Source: Peterkaempfera bronchialis | Lineage (GTDB): Bacteria > Actinomycetota > Actinomycetes > Streptomycetales > Streptomycetaceae | NCBI RefSeq assembly: GCF_003258605.2 | Contig: NZ_CP031264.1 | Coordinates: 1,488,001-1,552,000 of the forward strand | Length of the DNA: 64,000 nt | Direction of reading: 5' to 3' | In this document: positions 7,493 to 16,353 of the stretch, in pieces | Position numbering within the stretch: position 1 is the first letter of the stretch | Layout of the letters: every line of letters starts with the position of its first letter | Translations under genes and position numbers: made by a program | The notes under the pieces: model-generated | Database searches by the model: none | What the model saw: the letters and a program-made list of their open reading frames with translations, nothing else | Told to the model about the DNA's origin: nothing

Positions 7493-8553
7493 GCCAGGAC
7501 ATGTCTGAAGAGAACCTGCCGGAGCGCCGCAGCTCCGAGAGCCACGAGGTGGCCGCGCACGACGACCCGTTCGCCGACCCGGGGCTGCCGCCCCACGAGG
7601 TCCGCCGCACGGACATCGACGAGCGGGCTGCCAAGCGCGCCGAGCGCCAGGTGGCGCTGCTGTTCACGGTCTCGATGCTGGCCACCGTCGCCTTCATCGC
7701 CTCGTATGTCGCCTTCGACATCGACACGATCGTGTTCATCTGGCCGTTCGGCCACGTCAGCCTCCTCAACTTCGCCCTGGGCATCACCCTCGGCGTCGCG
7801 CTCTTCTGCATCGGCGCCGGCGCGGTCCACTGGGCCCGCACGCTGATGTCGGACGTCGAGGTCGCCGACGAGCGCCACCCGATCGAGGCTTCGGAGGAGG
7901 TCCGGAGCAAGGTCATCGCCGACTTCAAGCAGGGCGCCGCCGAGAGCGGCTTCGGCCGCCGCAAGCTGCTCCGCAACACCCTGATCGGCTCCATGGCGCT
8001 GGTCCCGCTCTCCGGTGTGGTGCTGCTGCGCGACCTCGGGCCGCTGCCCGAGAAGAAGCTGGAGCACACCGGCTGGGACCAGGCCACCCCGGCCGCGCCG
8101 CTCAAGCTGGTCTCGATGAACACCGAGCAGCCGCTGAAGGCCGAGGACATCACGGTCGGCTCGCTGGTCTTCGCCATGCCCGAGACCCTGTCGATGGACT
8201 CCGAGAACTTCCAGGAGGCCATCGCCAAGGACGCGGTGATGCTGGTGCGCATCGCGCCGGAGGACATCAAGGACCGCCCCTCGCGTGACATGGGCTTCGA
8301 GGGCGTCCTCGCCTTCTCGAAGATCTGCACCCACGTCGGCTGCCCGATCAGCCTGTACGAGCAGCAGACCCACCACGTGCTGTGCCCCTGCCACCAGTCC
8401 ACGTTCGACCTCGCCGACGGCGCCCGGGTGATCTTCGGCCCGGCCGGCCACCCGCTGCCGCAGCTGGCGATCAAGACGGACGCGCAGGGCAACCTGATCG
8501 CCACGGGTGACTTCAACGCGCCCGTCGGCCCGAGCTACTGGGAACGCGCATGA
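7489..8553 (+). CDS. qcrA: Cytochrome bc1 complex Rieske iron-sulfur subunit
   Basis: The 354-residue protein has an acidic N-terminus, three transmembrane segments (about 55-75, 88-115 and 165-182) and a C-terminal Rieske fold whose [2Fe-2S] ligands lie in CTHVGC (280-285) and CPCHQS (299-304). Three helices rather than one are typical of actinobacterial QcrA. It accepts electrons from quinol and passes them to QcrC. The ATG at 7489 overlaps the qcrC stop, and its own stop overlaps qcrB by 4 nt, indicating one translationally coupled unit. Confidence 0.95.
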   Translation: MSQDMSEENLPERRSSESHEVAAHDDPFADPGLPPHEVRRTDIDERAAKRAERQVALLFTVSMLATVAFIASYVAFDIDTIVFIWPFGHVSLLNFALGITLGVALFCIGAGAVHWARTLMSDVEVADERHPIEASEEVRSKVIADFKQGAAESGFGRRKLLRNTLIGSMALVPLSGVVLLRDLGPLPEKKLEHTGWDQATPAAPLKLVSMNTEQPLKAEDITVGSLVFAMPETLSMDSENFQEAIAKDAVMLVRIAPEDIKDRPSRDMGFEGVLAFSKICTHVGCPISLYEQQTHHVLCPCHQSTFDLADGARVIFGPAGHPLPQLAIKTDAQGNLIATGDFNAPVGPSYWERA

Positions 8554-10208
8554 GTGCCGCGAGCAGCGCCGCCTCCGGCGGCGGCAAGCCGAGCAGCAGC
8601 CGAGCCAAGCCGGCCAACAAGGCCGAGGCGGCTGCCGACTGGGCGGACGGCCGACTCGGCATCTACAGCCTGGCCAAGTCCAACATGCGGAAGATCTTCC
8701 CGGACCACTGGTCCTTCATGCTGGGCGAGATCTGCCTCTACACCTTCATCATCATCATCCTGACCGGGGTCTACCTCACCCTGTTCTTCAAGCCGAGCAT
8801 GGGCGAGGTCGTCTACCACGGCTCCTATGCGCCGCTGAACGGCATCAGGATGTCGGAGGCCTACGCCTCCACCCTGGACATCAGCTTCGATGTGCGCGGC
8901 GGTCTGCTGATCCGGCAGATCCACCACTGGGCCGCGATCCTCTTCGTGGCCGCCATGCTCGTCCACATGATGCGCGTCTTCTTCACCGGCGCGTTCCGCA
9001 AGCCCCGTGAGATCAACTGGATCTTCGGTGCGCTGCTGCTGATCCTGGGCATGTTCGACGGCTTCATGGGCTACTCGCTCCCCGACGACCTGCTGTCGGG
9101 TACCGGCATCCGGTTCATGGAGGGCGCCGTGCTGGCGGTGCCGCTGGTCGGCACGTACCTGTCGATGTTCCTGTACGGCGGCGAGTTCCCCGGCCACGAC
9201 ATCATCCCCCGGCTCTACACCGTCCATGTGCTGCTGATCCCGGGCATCATGCTGGGCCTGCTGGTGGGACACCTGATCCTGGTCGTCTACCACAAGCACA
9301 CCCAGTTCGCCGGTGCCGGCAGGACCGAGAAGAACGTCGTGGGCATGCCTCTGATGCCCGTCTACATGGCCAAGGCCGGCGGCTTCTTCTTCCTGGTCTT
9401 CGGTGTCACGGCGGTGATCTCGGCCATCGCGACGGTCAACCCGGTCTGGTCGGTCGGCCCGTACCGGCCGGACCAGGTCTCCACCGACGCGCAGCCCGAC
9501 TGGTACATGGGCTTCTCCGAGGGCCTGATCCGACTGATGCCGGGCTGGGAGATCCGGGCCTGGGGCCACACCCTCAACCTGGGTGTCTTCATCCCGCTGA
9601 TGATCTTCCCGCTGGTGCTGGTGGCCATCTGGGTCTACCCGTTCATCGAGGCGTGGATCACCGGCGACAAGCGCGAGCACCACATCCTGGACCGCCCGCG
9701 CAACGCGCCCGTGCGCACCGGCTTCGGCGCGGCCTGGATCAGCCTCTACCTGGTGCTGCTGATCGCTGGTGGCAACGACCTGTTCGCCACGCACTTCCAT
9801 CTGTCGATCAACGCGATCACCTGGACGATGCGGATCGGGTTCTTTGTGATCCCGGTGCTGACCTTCATGGTCACCAAGCGGATCTGCATGGGTCTCCAGC
9901 GCCGCGACCGCGACAAGGTGCTGCACGGCCGCGAGAGCGGCATCATCAAGCGCCTGCCGCACGGTGAGTTCATCGAGGTCCACCAGCCGCTGTCGCCGGC
10001 CCAGCTGCACAAGCTGACCGCCCACGACCAGCTCAAGCCGGCCGAGCTCCCCGCCGCAGTGGACGAGAACGGTGTCGCCCGCAAGGTGACGCTCTCCCAG
10101 AAGCTGCGGACCAAGATCTCCCGGGGCTACTTCGGCGAGGACGGCCAGATCCCCAAGCCGACCGCCGAGGAGTACAAGGAGATCACCAGCGGCCACGGTC
10201 ACCACTGA
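8550..10208 (+). CDS. qcrB: Cytochrome bc1 complex cytochrome b subunit
   Basis: The 552-residue membrane protein has the fused cytochrome b layout: an N-terminal four-helix part with two heme b ligand pairs (IHHWAAILFVAA and the later HVLLIPG and HLILVVYH helices), and a C-terminal extension beyond about residue 430 that is characteristic of actinobacteria. It oxidises menaquinol at the Qp site. The first 30 residues are Ser/Ala-rich. The ATG at 8550 overlaps the qcrA stop. A strong hairpin terminator follows 26 bp after the stop and closes the operon. Confidence 0.95.
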   Translation: MSAASSAASGGGKPSSSRAKPANKAEAAADWADGRLGIYSLAKSNMRKIFPDHWSFMLGEICLYTFIIIILTGVYLTLFFKPSMGEVVYHGSYAPLNGIRMSEAYASTLDISFDVRGGLLIRQIHHWAAILFVAAMLVHMMRVFFTGAFRKPREINWIFGALLLILGMFDGFMGYSLPDDLLSGTGIRFMEGAVLAVPLVGTYLSMFLYGGEFPGHDIIPRLYTVHVLLIPGIMLGLLVGHLILVVYHKHTQFAGAGRTEKNVVGMPLMPVYMAKAGGFFFLVFGVTAVISAIATVNPVWSVGPYRPDQVSTDAQPDWYMGFSEGLIRLMPGWEIRAWGHTLNLGVFIPLMIFPLVLVAIWVYPFIEAWITGDKREHHILDRPRNAPVRTGFGAAWISLYLVLLIAGGNDLFATHFHLSINAITWTMRIGFFVIPVLTFMVTKRICMGLQRRDRDKVLHGRESGIIKRLPHGEFIEVHQPLSPAQLHKLTAHDQLKPAELPAAVDENGVARKVTLSQKLRTKISRGYFGEDGQIPKPTAEEYKEITSGHGHH

Positions 10209-10234
10209 CCCGACCGCACCTGCTACGCCACCCA

Positions 10235-10272
10235 GAGGGCCCGCCCCCGGCATCCGCCGGGGGCGGGCCCTC
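10235..10272 (+). terminator. Terminator of the ctaE-qcrCAB operon
   Basis: A perfect 16-bp stem (GAGGGCCCGCCCCCGG and its complement) with a 6-nt loop lies 26 bp past the qcrB stop. No U-run follows, as is common for Streptomyces terminators. Confidence 0.85.
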
Positions 10273-10358
10273 GGCCGTTGCCGCCACAATGGGGCCACCA
10301 CCCACCGTCACCCGCACCGTCACACCTGCCGCCCCGCCGAGCCCGAGGGACCCGTACC

Positions 10359-10739
10359 GTGCAGATCACCGTCGACCCGTCCTCCCCCGTCCCGCCGTAT
10401 GAGCAGATCCGCGCGCGGATCGCGGAGCTGGCCCGCTCCGGCGAGCTGCCCACCGGCCACCGGCTGCCTGCCGTGCGGGCGCTGGCCGCCGAACTGGGCC
10501 TGGCGGCCAACACGGTGGCCCGCGCCTACCGCGAGCTGGAGGCCGACGGCGCGGTGGAGACCCGGGGCCGGCACGGTACGGTCATCGCCGCCGCCGGTGA
10601 CGCGGCCCACCGCAGGGCGGCGGCTGCGGCCGAGGCGTACGCCGAGCGGGCCCGGCACCTGGGCCTGACCCCGGAGGAGGCTCTGCGGGCCGTGACGACC
10701 GCGCTGCGGGTCGCCTACGGGGAGTCGGAACAGCCCTAG
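10359..10739 (+). CDS. GntR-family transcriptional regulator (YtrA-like)
   Basis: The 126-residue protein has a winged helix-turn-helix at about residues 10-75 (PPYEQIRARI...LPAVRALAAELGLAANTVARAYRELEADG) and a short helical tail instead of a large effector domain. That is the YtrA subgroup layout, whose members often control ABC transporter or membrane genes. The GTG start at 10359 has GAGGGA about 9 nt upstream. No transporter is adjacent. Its stop codon shares the CTAG palindrome at 10736-10739 with the stop of the convergent secreted-protein gene. Confidence 0.85.
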   Translation: MQITVDPSSPVPPYEQIRARIAELARSGELPTGHRLPAVRALAAELGLAANTVARAYRELEADGAVETRGRHGTVIAAAGDAAHRRAAAAAEAYAERARHLGLTPEEALRAVTTALRVAYGESEQP

Positions 10740-11365
10740 GGTCCGCCGGTCGGGCCGGAGCTGGGGGCGGCCGGGGGCGAGGCGGCGTGCCAGGGGACGG
10801 TGCCCGACTCCTGGGCGCAGAACGCCTGCGGGAAGGGGTCCACCGGCTCGCCCCGGTCGCGGCGGGCCCTGACCCCCCGGCAGAAGGCGGTGAAACTGCC
10901 CTCCGACATACCGTCCAGCTCATTGGTCCGGCCGGCGTACCGCTCCCGCTGGCGGCAGTGGAAGGCCAGGTCGTAGTCGAGCGTGGGGTCCCCGGCGGCG
11001 GCCCGCCGGTCGACCGCCGAACAGGTGGGGCTGGACCCGGCGGCGGACCGCCTGCCCTGCGCCCGGGCGTCCTGCCGCAGCGCCTCCATGGCGTTGGACT
11101 CCTGCTGGTCGCAGGCGATGGCCTTGGCGGTGTCCACCGCCCGGCCCGCGCCGAGCGCCGCGGTGAGGGCCGCACAGTCGGGGGTCTGGCTGACGCCGAG
11201 CACCTTGACCGCCTGGAGGCGGCCGGGAGCCGGGGGCGTACCGCCTCCGGAGAGCGCGGCCAGCCCGGCGGCGGCTGTGCCGGCGACCAGCAGGCCGCCG
11301 ATCAGCAGGCCCCCGGCGACCGGCATCCCTCTGCGGCGCGCGGCGGGACGAGTCGCACCACCCAT
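10736..11365 (-). CDS. Membrane-anchored or secreted Cys-containing hypothetical protein
   Basis: The 209-residue product starts at ATG 11365 (GGAAGG about 8 nt upstream) with an Arg-rich N-terminus followed by a hydrophobic segment (about residues 16-38, GGLLIGGLLVAGTAAAGLAAL), then an exported domain. That domain has six cysteines, including SQTPDC, IACDQQ, SPTCSA, FHCRQR, AFCRG and FCAQE, which could form disulfides. Its C-terminus is Pro/Ser/Gly-rich. It overlaps the convergent GntR gene by 4 nt. I do not recognise the family. Confidence 0.72.
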   Translation of the reverse strand: MGGATRPAARRRGMPVAGGLLIGGLLVAGTAAAGLAALSGGGTPPAPGRLQAVKVLGVSQTPDCAALTAALGAGRAVDTAKAIACDQQESNAMEALRQDARAQGRRSAAGSSPTCSAVDRRAAAGDPTLDYDLAFHCRQRERYAGRTNELDGMSEGSFTAFCRGVRARRDRGEPVDPFPQAFCAQESGTVPWHAASPPAAPSSGPTGGP

Positions 11366-11513
11366 GGCCACTTCCTTCCCAGATGCCCCCACCCGGCCGG
11401 CGGGCTCCCGGGGGAGGCCGCCGGAGCGACGCACATGCTCGGATCCTGGATACGGTGCCCGGCGGGGGCCGGCTCACCTCGGCTTCGGTCTGATGGCTCT
11501 CATGACGGCGGTC

Positions 11514-12827
11514 TCACAGCAGCGGCGCCAGGGTTCCGGCCGGGCGGGCCTGGATGTCCCCCGGGGCGGCGCCGCCGGACATGCCGGGGGCCCCGGTGGA
11601 GACCGGCCCGCCACCGGCGGAGCCGGCCAGCCAGGCGCTCCAGGAGAGGTTCCAGTCGCCGAAGCCGTTGCCGAACGGCTCCATCCCATGGCCCTTGCTG
11701 TTGACCACCTGGACGATGTCGCCGACCCGGACCTGGCTGTAGAACCAGTGGGCGTTCTCGGTGGACATCCCGGTACAGCCGTGGCTGACGTTCGCCCGGC
11801 CCTGCGAGCCCACCGACCAGGGCGCCGCGTGCACATACTCGCCGCTCCAGGTGACCCGGGTCGCCCACCTCACATCCAGGCTGTACGCCTCCGAACTGCC
11901 CGAGGAGATGCCGACGGTCTCCCCGTCCATCCGCACCTCGGCCTCCTGGCCCAGCACCACCTTGATGCCGTTGCGGGTCTCGAAGCCGCGCTTGCCGGTG
12001 GTCACCGGGATGGTCCTGACCACCGTCCCGTTGCGGCGGAACGTCAGATAGTCGCTGGCGGCGTCCACCACGGCCACCACCCGGTCCCCGGTGCGGAAGG
12101 AGATCCGGCTGGGAGCGCCGCCGTAGAGGCCCTTGCGGATGTGCCGCCCCTGGGCGTCGAAGGCGACCTGTACGGCGGTGTGCGCGGGCCAGTAGTGCTC
12201 CGGGCGGAAGTGCAGGGTGGTGTCGTCCACCCAGTGCCAGGCGCCGGTGACGGCGGGCTGCGAGGTGACCTTGAGACCGTGCTCCACGGCCGCGCGGGCG
12301 GCCGGTTCATGGACCGGGCGGGAGAGCGTCACGGTGACGGGTTCGCCGACGCCGTACACACCGGACCCGCCGTCCTGCTGGCCGGGGCCCAGCTCGGCGG
12401 TGAGCAGCGCGGGTCCGGGCTTGGTGGTGAGGGTGGCGATGGTCTCGCCGCGTCCGCCCCGGCCGTCGTCGGCGCCGATCAGCACGGTGTAGCGGGCGCC
12501 GGCGGCCAGCGGCGAGGTGCTGCGCCAGCTGCGTTCGTCGGCGGCGAGGGCTCCGGCGACCTGCCGTCCGTCGGCGGCGGTCACGGTGACGTCGGTGAGT
12601 CGGCCGCTGACCACGGAGACGGTGAGCGGCGCGGCCGGGTCGGCGGCGTGGCCGGCGGCGGGTGTCAGGCGGACCAGCGGTGCGATGTCCAGCCTCTTCG
12701 GCGGGCTGACGTCGGTGTCGGCGCGGTGCGAGGTGGTGCAGGCGGTGCCGAGCAGGGCGAGGGAGCCGAGCACCTTCACCGTGCGCGACGGGCCCACCCG
12801 CGATCTCCGACCAACCGCAGTGCTCAT
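11514..12827 (-). CDS. L,D-transpeptidase lipoprotein (YkuD domain with Ig-like repeats)
   Basis: The 437-residue protein begins with a lipoprotein signal ending in LGTAC, so Cys30 is the lipidation site. Two Ig-like domains follow (about 50-170 and 140-255), as in actinobacterial Ldt proteins. The YkuD catalytic domain occupies about 255-390, with the nucleophile in SHGCTGM (Cys351) and its partner His349. Such enzymes form 3-3 cross-links in peptidoglycan outside the membrane. The tail after about residue 395 is Gly/Ser/Ala-rich. The start is ATG 12827. Two CCCGTACGGG palindromes lie about 85-115 bp upstream. It separates the qcr and cta clusters. Confidence 0.92.
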   Translation of the reverse strand: MSTAVGRRSRVGPSRTVKVLGSLALLGTACTTSHRADTDVSPPKRLDIAPLVRLTPAAGHAADPAAPLTVSVVSGRLTDVTVTAADGRQVAGALAADERSWRSTSPLAAGARYTVLIGADDGRGGRGETIATLTTKPGPALLTAELGPGQQDGGSGVYGVGEPVTVTLSRPVHEPAARAAVEHGLKVTSQPAVTGAWHWVDDTTLHFRPEHYWPAHTAVQVAFDAQGRHIRKGLYGGAPSRISFRTGDRVVAVVDAASDYLTFRRNGTVVRTIPVTTGKRGFETRNGIKVVLGQEAEVRMDGETVGISSGSSEAYSLDVRWATRVTWSGEYVHAAPWSVGSQGRANVSHGCTGMSTENAHWFYSQVRVGDIVQVVNSKGHGMEPFGNGFGDWNLSWSAWLAGSAGGGPVSTGAPGMSGGAAPGDIQARPAGTLAPLL

Positions 12828-12909
12828 CGCTGCCTCCGTCTCACCGACGATCGATCACATCGTAGGAAGATCAGACAGGGCCGGGCATTCCGGGCAGGAA
12901 GGGCTACCC

Positions 12910-12942
12910 CCCGTACGGGTGAGTCCGCCACCCGTACGGGTG
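12910..12942 (-). promoter_or_regulatory. Paired CCCGTACGGG palindromes, possible operator
   Basis: The 12-mer CCCGTACGGGTG occurs at 12910-12921 and 12931-12942. Each holds a perfect 10-bp palindrome and the centres are 21 bp apart, two helical turns, so both face the same side of the DNA. They lie upstream of the L,D-transpeptidase gene and just outside the ctaF terminator. Confidence 0.5.
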
Positions 12943-12946
12943 CACA

Positions 12947-12993
12947 GACGGCCGGGCCCGGACACCTCGCGGAGGTGTCCGGGCCCGGCCGTC
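12947..12993 (-). terminator. Terminator of the ctaCDF operon
   Basis: A 22-bp perfect stem (from GACGGCCGGGCC to its complement) with a 3-nt GCG loop ends 20 bp after the ctaF stop on the minus strand. Confidence 0.88.
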
Positions 12994-13013
12994 GAACCGC
13001 TGGGAACCGGCGG

Positions 13014-13412
13014 CTACTGGTTCTGGTTCTCGCCCCGGTAGTACTCGAAGACCCAGCCCCAGAGGGAGACCAGGATGATCGGCAGGGACCAGTAGAGCAG
13101 CCACCAGCCGAAGATCACGCCCAGGAAGGCGAGCGCGCCACCGAAGCCCAGGCCCAGCGGCTGCCAGCTGTGCGGGCTGAAGAAGCCCTGCTCACCGGCG
13201 TCGTCGGAGACCTCGGCCTCGGGGTTGTCACCGGCCCCGGTGTCCACCCGCCGGGCGGTGAAGCCCAGGTAGAAGGCGATGAAGATGCAGAGACCGAACG
13301 CGAGGAAGAGCGCGGTGGTGCCTGCCGCCTCCTTCGACCACAGACCGTAGGTGATCGCCACGGCCAGGATGAAGATGGACAGGCCTCCGAAGATCTTGCC
13401 CTGTTCCTTCAT
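13014..13412 (-). CDS. ctaF: Cytochrome c oxidase subunit IV (actinobacterial)
   Basis: The 132-residue membrane protein has four hydrophobic segments and the family's typical ends: [11 protein letters not shown] at the start and GWVFEYYRGEN near the C-terminus. It is the small accessory subunit found only in actinobacterial aa3 oxidases. Its ATG at 13412 overlaps the ctaD stop by one base (TGATG), so it is translationally coupled as the last gene of ctaCDF. A strong terminator follows. Confidence 0.92.
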   Translation of the reverse strand: MKEQGKIFGGLSIFILAVAITYGLWSKEAAGTTALFLAFGLCIFIAFYLGFTARRVDTGAGDNPEAEVSDDAGEQGFFSPHSWQPLGLGFGGALAFLGVIFGWWLLYWSLPIILVSLWGWVFEYYRGENQNQ

Positions 13413-15166
13413 CAGACGTCCCCCTCCTTCTGCGCACCCGGGGCCGCGGCAGCGGTGAGGTGCTTGGCGGGCTCGCCGTGGTTCTCCAGGTAGTCCTGAG
13501 CGGCGATCTCCGGGTGGTGCAGGTCGAACGCCGGGGATTCCGACCGGATGCGCGGCAGGGTGAGGAAGTTGTGCCGCGGCGGCGGGCAGGAGGTGGCCCA
13601 CTCCAGGGAGCGGCCGTAGCCCCAGGGGTCGTCCACGGTGATCTTCTCGCCGTACTTGGCGGTCTTCCAGACGTTGTAGAGGAACGGCAGGATCGACAGG
13701 CCGAGCAGGAACGAGGCGATGGTGGAGACCGTGTTCAGGGTGGTGAAGCCGTCGGACGCCAGGTAGTCGGCGTACCGGCGGGGCATGCCCTCGGCGCCCA
13801 GCCAGTGCTGCACCAGGAAGGTGCCGTGGAAGCCGACGAAGAGCGTCCAGAAGGTGATCTTCCCCAGCCGCTCGTCCAGCATCTTGCCGGTCATCTTGGG
13901 CCACCAGAAGTGGAAGCCCGCGAACATCGCGAAGACCACGGTGCCGAAGACCACGTAGTGGAAGTGGGCGACGACGAAGTACGAGTCCGAGACATGGAAG
14001 TCGATCGGCGGGGAGGCCAGCAGCACGCCGGTCAGGCCACCGAAGAGGAAGGTGACCAGGAAGCCGACCGTCCAGAGCATCGGGGTCTCGAAGGAGAGCG
14101 ACCCCTTCCACATGGTGCCCAGCCAGTTGAAGAACTTCACCCCGGTCGGGACCGCGATCAGGAAGGTCATAAAGGAGAAGAAGGGCAGCAGCACCTGTCC
14201 GGTGACATACATGTGGTGCGCCCAGACCGTCACCGAGAGGCCGGCGATGGCGATGGTGGCCGCGATCAGACCGGAGTAGCCGAACATCGGCTTGCGGCTG
14301 AAGACCGGGATGATCTCCGAGACGATGCCGAAGAACGGCAGCGCGATGATGTACACCTCCGGATGGCCGAAGAACCAGAAGAGGTGCTGCCAGAGGATGG
14401 CTCCGCCGTTGGCCGGATCGAAGACATGGGCCCCGAACTTGCGGTCCGCCTCCAGCGCGAAGAGCGCGGCGGCGAGCACCGGGAAGGCCAGCAGCACCAG
14501 GACACCGGTGAGCAGCACATTCCAGGTGAAGATCGGCATCCGGAACATCGTCATGCCGGGCGCGCGCATGCAGATGATCGTGGTGATGAAGTTGACCGAG
14601 CCGAGGATGGTGCCGAAGCCGGAGAAGGCCAGACCCATGATCCACATGTCGGCGCCGATGCCCGGGGTGCGCACCGCGTCGGAGAGCGGCGCATAGGCGA
14701 ACCAGCCGAAGTCGGCGGCGCCCTGCGGGGTGAGGAAGCCGGCGACCGCGATCAGCGAGCCGAACAGGTAGAGCCAGTAGGCGAACATGTTCAGCCGGGG
14801 GAACGCCACATCCGGCGCACCGATCTGCAGCGGCATGATCCAGTTCGCGAAGCCGGCGAAGAGCGGCGTCGCGAACATCAGCAGCATGATCGTGCCGTGC
14901 ATGGTGAACGCCTGGTTGAACTGCTCATTGGTGAGCAGCTGGGTACCCGGGCGGGCCAGCTCGGCACGCATGACCAGGGCGAGGACGCCGCCGATCAGGA
15001 AGAAGGCGAACGACGTACCGAGGTACAGCGTGCCGATCGTCTTGTGGTCGGTGGTGGTCAGCCACTTCACCGCGGAACGACCCTTGCGGGTGCGCGGTTC
15101 ACCCCCGACCACCGGGGCCGGAGTGGCGCCCCCGGTTGCCCGCTGGGGCTCGCTGAGGATGGTCAC
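13412..15166 (-). CDS. ctaD: Cytochrome c oxidase subunit I (aa3 type)
   Basis: The 584-residue, 12-helix heme-copper oxidase core contains the signature stretches [11 protein letters not shown] near the start, the heme a ligand region ([14 protein letters not shown]), [10 protein letters not shown] with the Cu-B histidine and cross-linked tyrosine, [11 protein letters not shown] with the two other Cu-B histidines, and HFHYVVFG with the heme a and a3 ligands. It reduces oxygen to water and pumps protons. The ATG at 15166 overlaps the ctaC stop by 4 nt and the gene ends against ctaF. Confidence 0.96.
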   Translation of the reverse strand: MTILSEPQRATGGATPAPVVGGEPRTRKGRSAVKWLTTTDHKTIGTLYLGTSFAFFLIGGVLALVMRAELARPGTQLLTNEQFNQAFTMHGTIMLLMFATPLFAGFANWIMPLQIGAPDVAFPRLNMFAYWLYLFGSLIAVAGFLTPQGAADFGWFAYAPLSDAVRTPGIGADMWIMGLAFSGFGTILGSVNFITTIICMRAPGMTMFRMPIFTWNVLLTGVLVLLAFPVLAAALFALEADRKFGAHVFDPANGGAILWQHLFWFFGHPEVYIIALPFFGIVSEIIPVFSRKPMFGYSGLIAATIAIAGLSVTVWAHHMYVTGQVLLPFFSFMTFLIAVPTGVKFFNWLGTMWKGSLSFETPMLWTVGFLVTFLFGGLTGVLLASPPIDFHVSDSYFVVAHFHYVVFGTVVFAMFAGFHFWWPKMTGKMLDERLGKITFWTLFVGFHGTFLVQHWLGAEGMPRRYADYLASDGFTTLNTVSTIASFLLGLSILPFLYNVWKTAKYGEKITVDDPWGYGRSLEWATSCPPPRHNFLTLPRIRSESPAFDLHHPEIAAQDYLENHGEPAKHLTAAAAPGAQKEGDV

Positions 15167-16008
15167 TTCTCACTTCCCGTGGTGATGAGGCCGGACGGCA
15201 CCGCGCCGGTCTGGCCCTTGGCCCGGAGCTCCGCCAGATGCTTCTGGTAGTCGGCCGGGGAGACGACCTTGACGTTGAAGAGCATCCGCGAGTGGTCCAC
15301 ACCGCACAGCTCCGCGCACTTGCCGCGGAAGGTGCCGTAGGCGGTCGGAGTCACCTCGAACTGGTTCACCAGACCCGGGACGACGTCCTGCTTCATCAGG
15401 AAGTTGACCGTCCAGAAGTCATGGATGACATCGCGCGAGGTCAGCTTGAAGAGAACGGACTCGCCCTTCGGCAGGTACAGCGTCGGAGGCTGGGCGGGGG
15501 AGCCCACCTCGTAGGCGCCGTTGGGGTTCTTGCCGTGCTCGTCGTTCTCGTAGTTGAACGCCCAGCTCCACTGGAAGCCGACCACGTTGACGATGTGGTC
15601 CGGCTTCTTGGAGGTGTGGAGCAGGCGGGTCTCGTCACGCGCGGTGAAGTAGAAGAGCACCGAGACGATGATGATGGGGACCGCGGTGTAGAGCGCCTCG
15701 ATGGGCACGTTGTACCTGGTCTGGGGCGGAACCTCCACCTTGGTGCGGCTGCGCCGGTGGAAGATCACACTCCAGATGATCAGGCCCCAGACCAGCACGC
15801 CGACCACCAGTGCAGCGATCCAGGAACCCTGCCACATCTGGAGGACCATCGGTCCTTCCTTGGTGACAGGCGAGGGCAGGCCGAGCCTGGGGAGGTCCTG
15901 GGACGAGCAGCCGGTGGCGGTCGCGATGACGAGGCCCAGTGCCAGCGCCTGAGGCAGCTTCCGCCGCATCGTGCGCCGCGGCGAGCGGTCGGAGCCGTTG
16001 GGACTCAC
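15163..16008 (-). CDS. ctaC: Cytochrome c oxidase subunit II (CuA, lipoprotein)
   Basis: With the GTG start at 16008 (GGAAGG 7 nt upstream; longer upstream reading is not supported), the protein has 281 residues. A lipoprotein signal ends in ATATGC (Cys34), two transmembrane helices lie at about 58-80 and 100-122, and a cupredoxin domain binds the dinuclear CuA centre through C231, C235, H239 and M242 in [12 protein letters not shown]. It takes electrons from QcrC. It is the first gene of the translationally coupled ctaC-ctaD-ctaF set. Confidence 0.95.
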   Translation of the reverse strand: MSPNGSDRSPRRTMRRKLPQALALGLVIATATGCSSQDLPRLGLPSPVTKEGPMVLQMWQGSWIAALVVGVLVWGLIIWSVIFHRRSRTKVEVPPQTRYNVPIEALYTAVPIIIVSVLFYFTARDETRLLHTSKKPDHIVNVVGFQWSWAFNYENDEHGKNPNGAYEVGSPAQPPTLYLPKGESVLFKLTSRDVIHDFWTVNFLMKQDVVPGLVNQFEVTPTAYGTFRGKCAELCGVDHSRMLFNVKVVSPADYQKHLAELRAKGQTGAVPSGLITTGSEK

Positions 16009-16226
16009 GTAGCGCCTTCCCGAAGTCTCGCCCGCGATCGCGCCCGCCGAAGGAAGGTTTGGCGCCTTCACCCGGTGGGGCCCGGCCACGGGCAGGGTTT
16101 GGATGTTTATGCGCGCCAAACCCTACTCCAGGCTTATCCGGGTCTCACGGGCAGGTCCCGGTAACGCGCCGTCCGGGAACCCGATCAGCCCCTGACGGCA
16201 CGGAATCGCAGGTCACAAGGTTCGTA

Positions 16227-16327
16227 CAGCCGATCGGGGGACGCCTGAGACGGGGTCTCGCGGGAGGCGTAAGGAGACCCCGGGCGGGGTATTCCCGTGA
16301 TCGGCTGACGGGCGGTAAGTCCGCCCG
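16227..16327. other. Candidate structured RNA element between ctaC and the cysteine desulfurase gene
   Basis: The region is closed by a 9-bp stem (CAGCCGATC 16227-16235 with GATCGGCTG 16299-16307). Inside, ACGCCT (16241-16246) can pair with AGGCGT (16265-16270), enclosing GAGAC/GTCTC, or CGGGGTCTC (16251-16259) can pair with GAGACCCCG (16274-16282); the two folds exclude each other. A CGGG/CCCG hairpin (16285-16297) and a 7-bp CGGGCGG/CCGCCCG hairpin (16309-16327) follow. On the plus strand it ends 26 nt before the desulfurase start; on the minus strand it lies about 220 nt upstream of ctaC. Either strand could be the functional one. I do not recognise a known riboswitch class. Confidence 0.5.
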
Positions 16328-16353
16328 CTCAGGGCTGCCCGGATCGGGCTACC

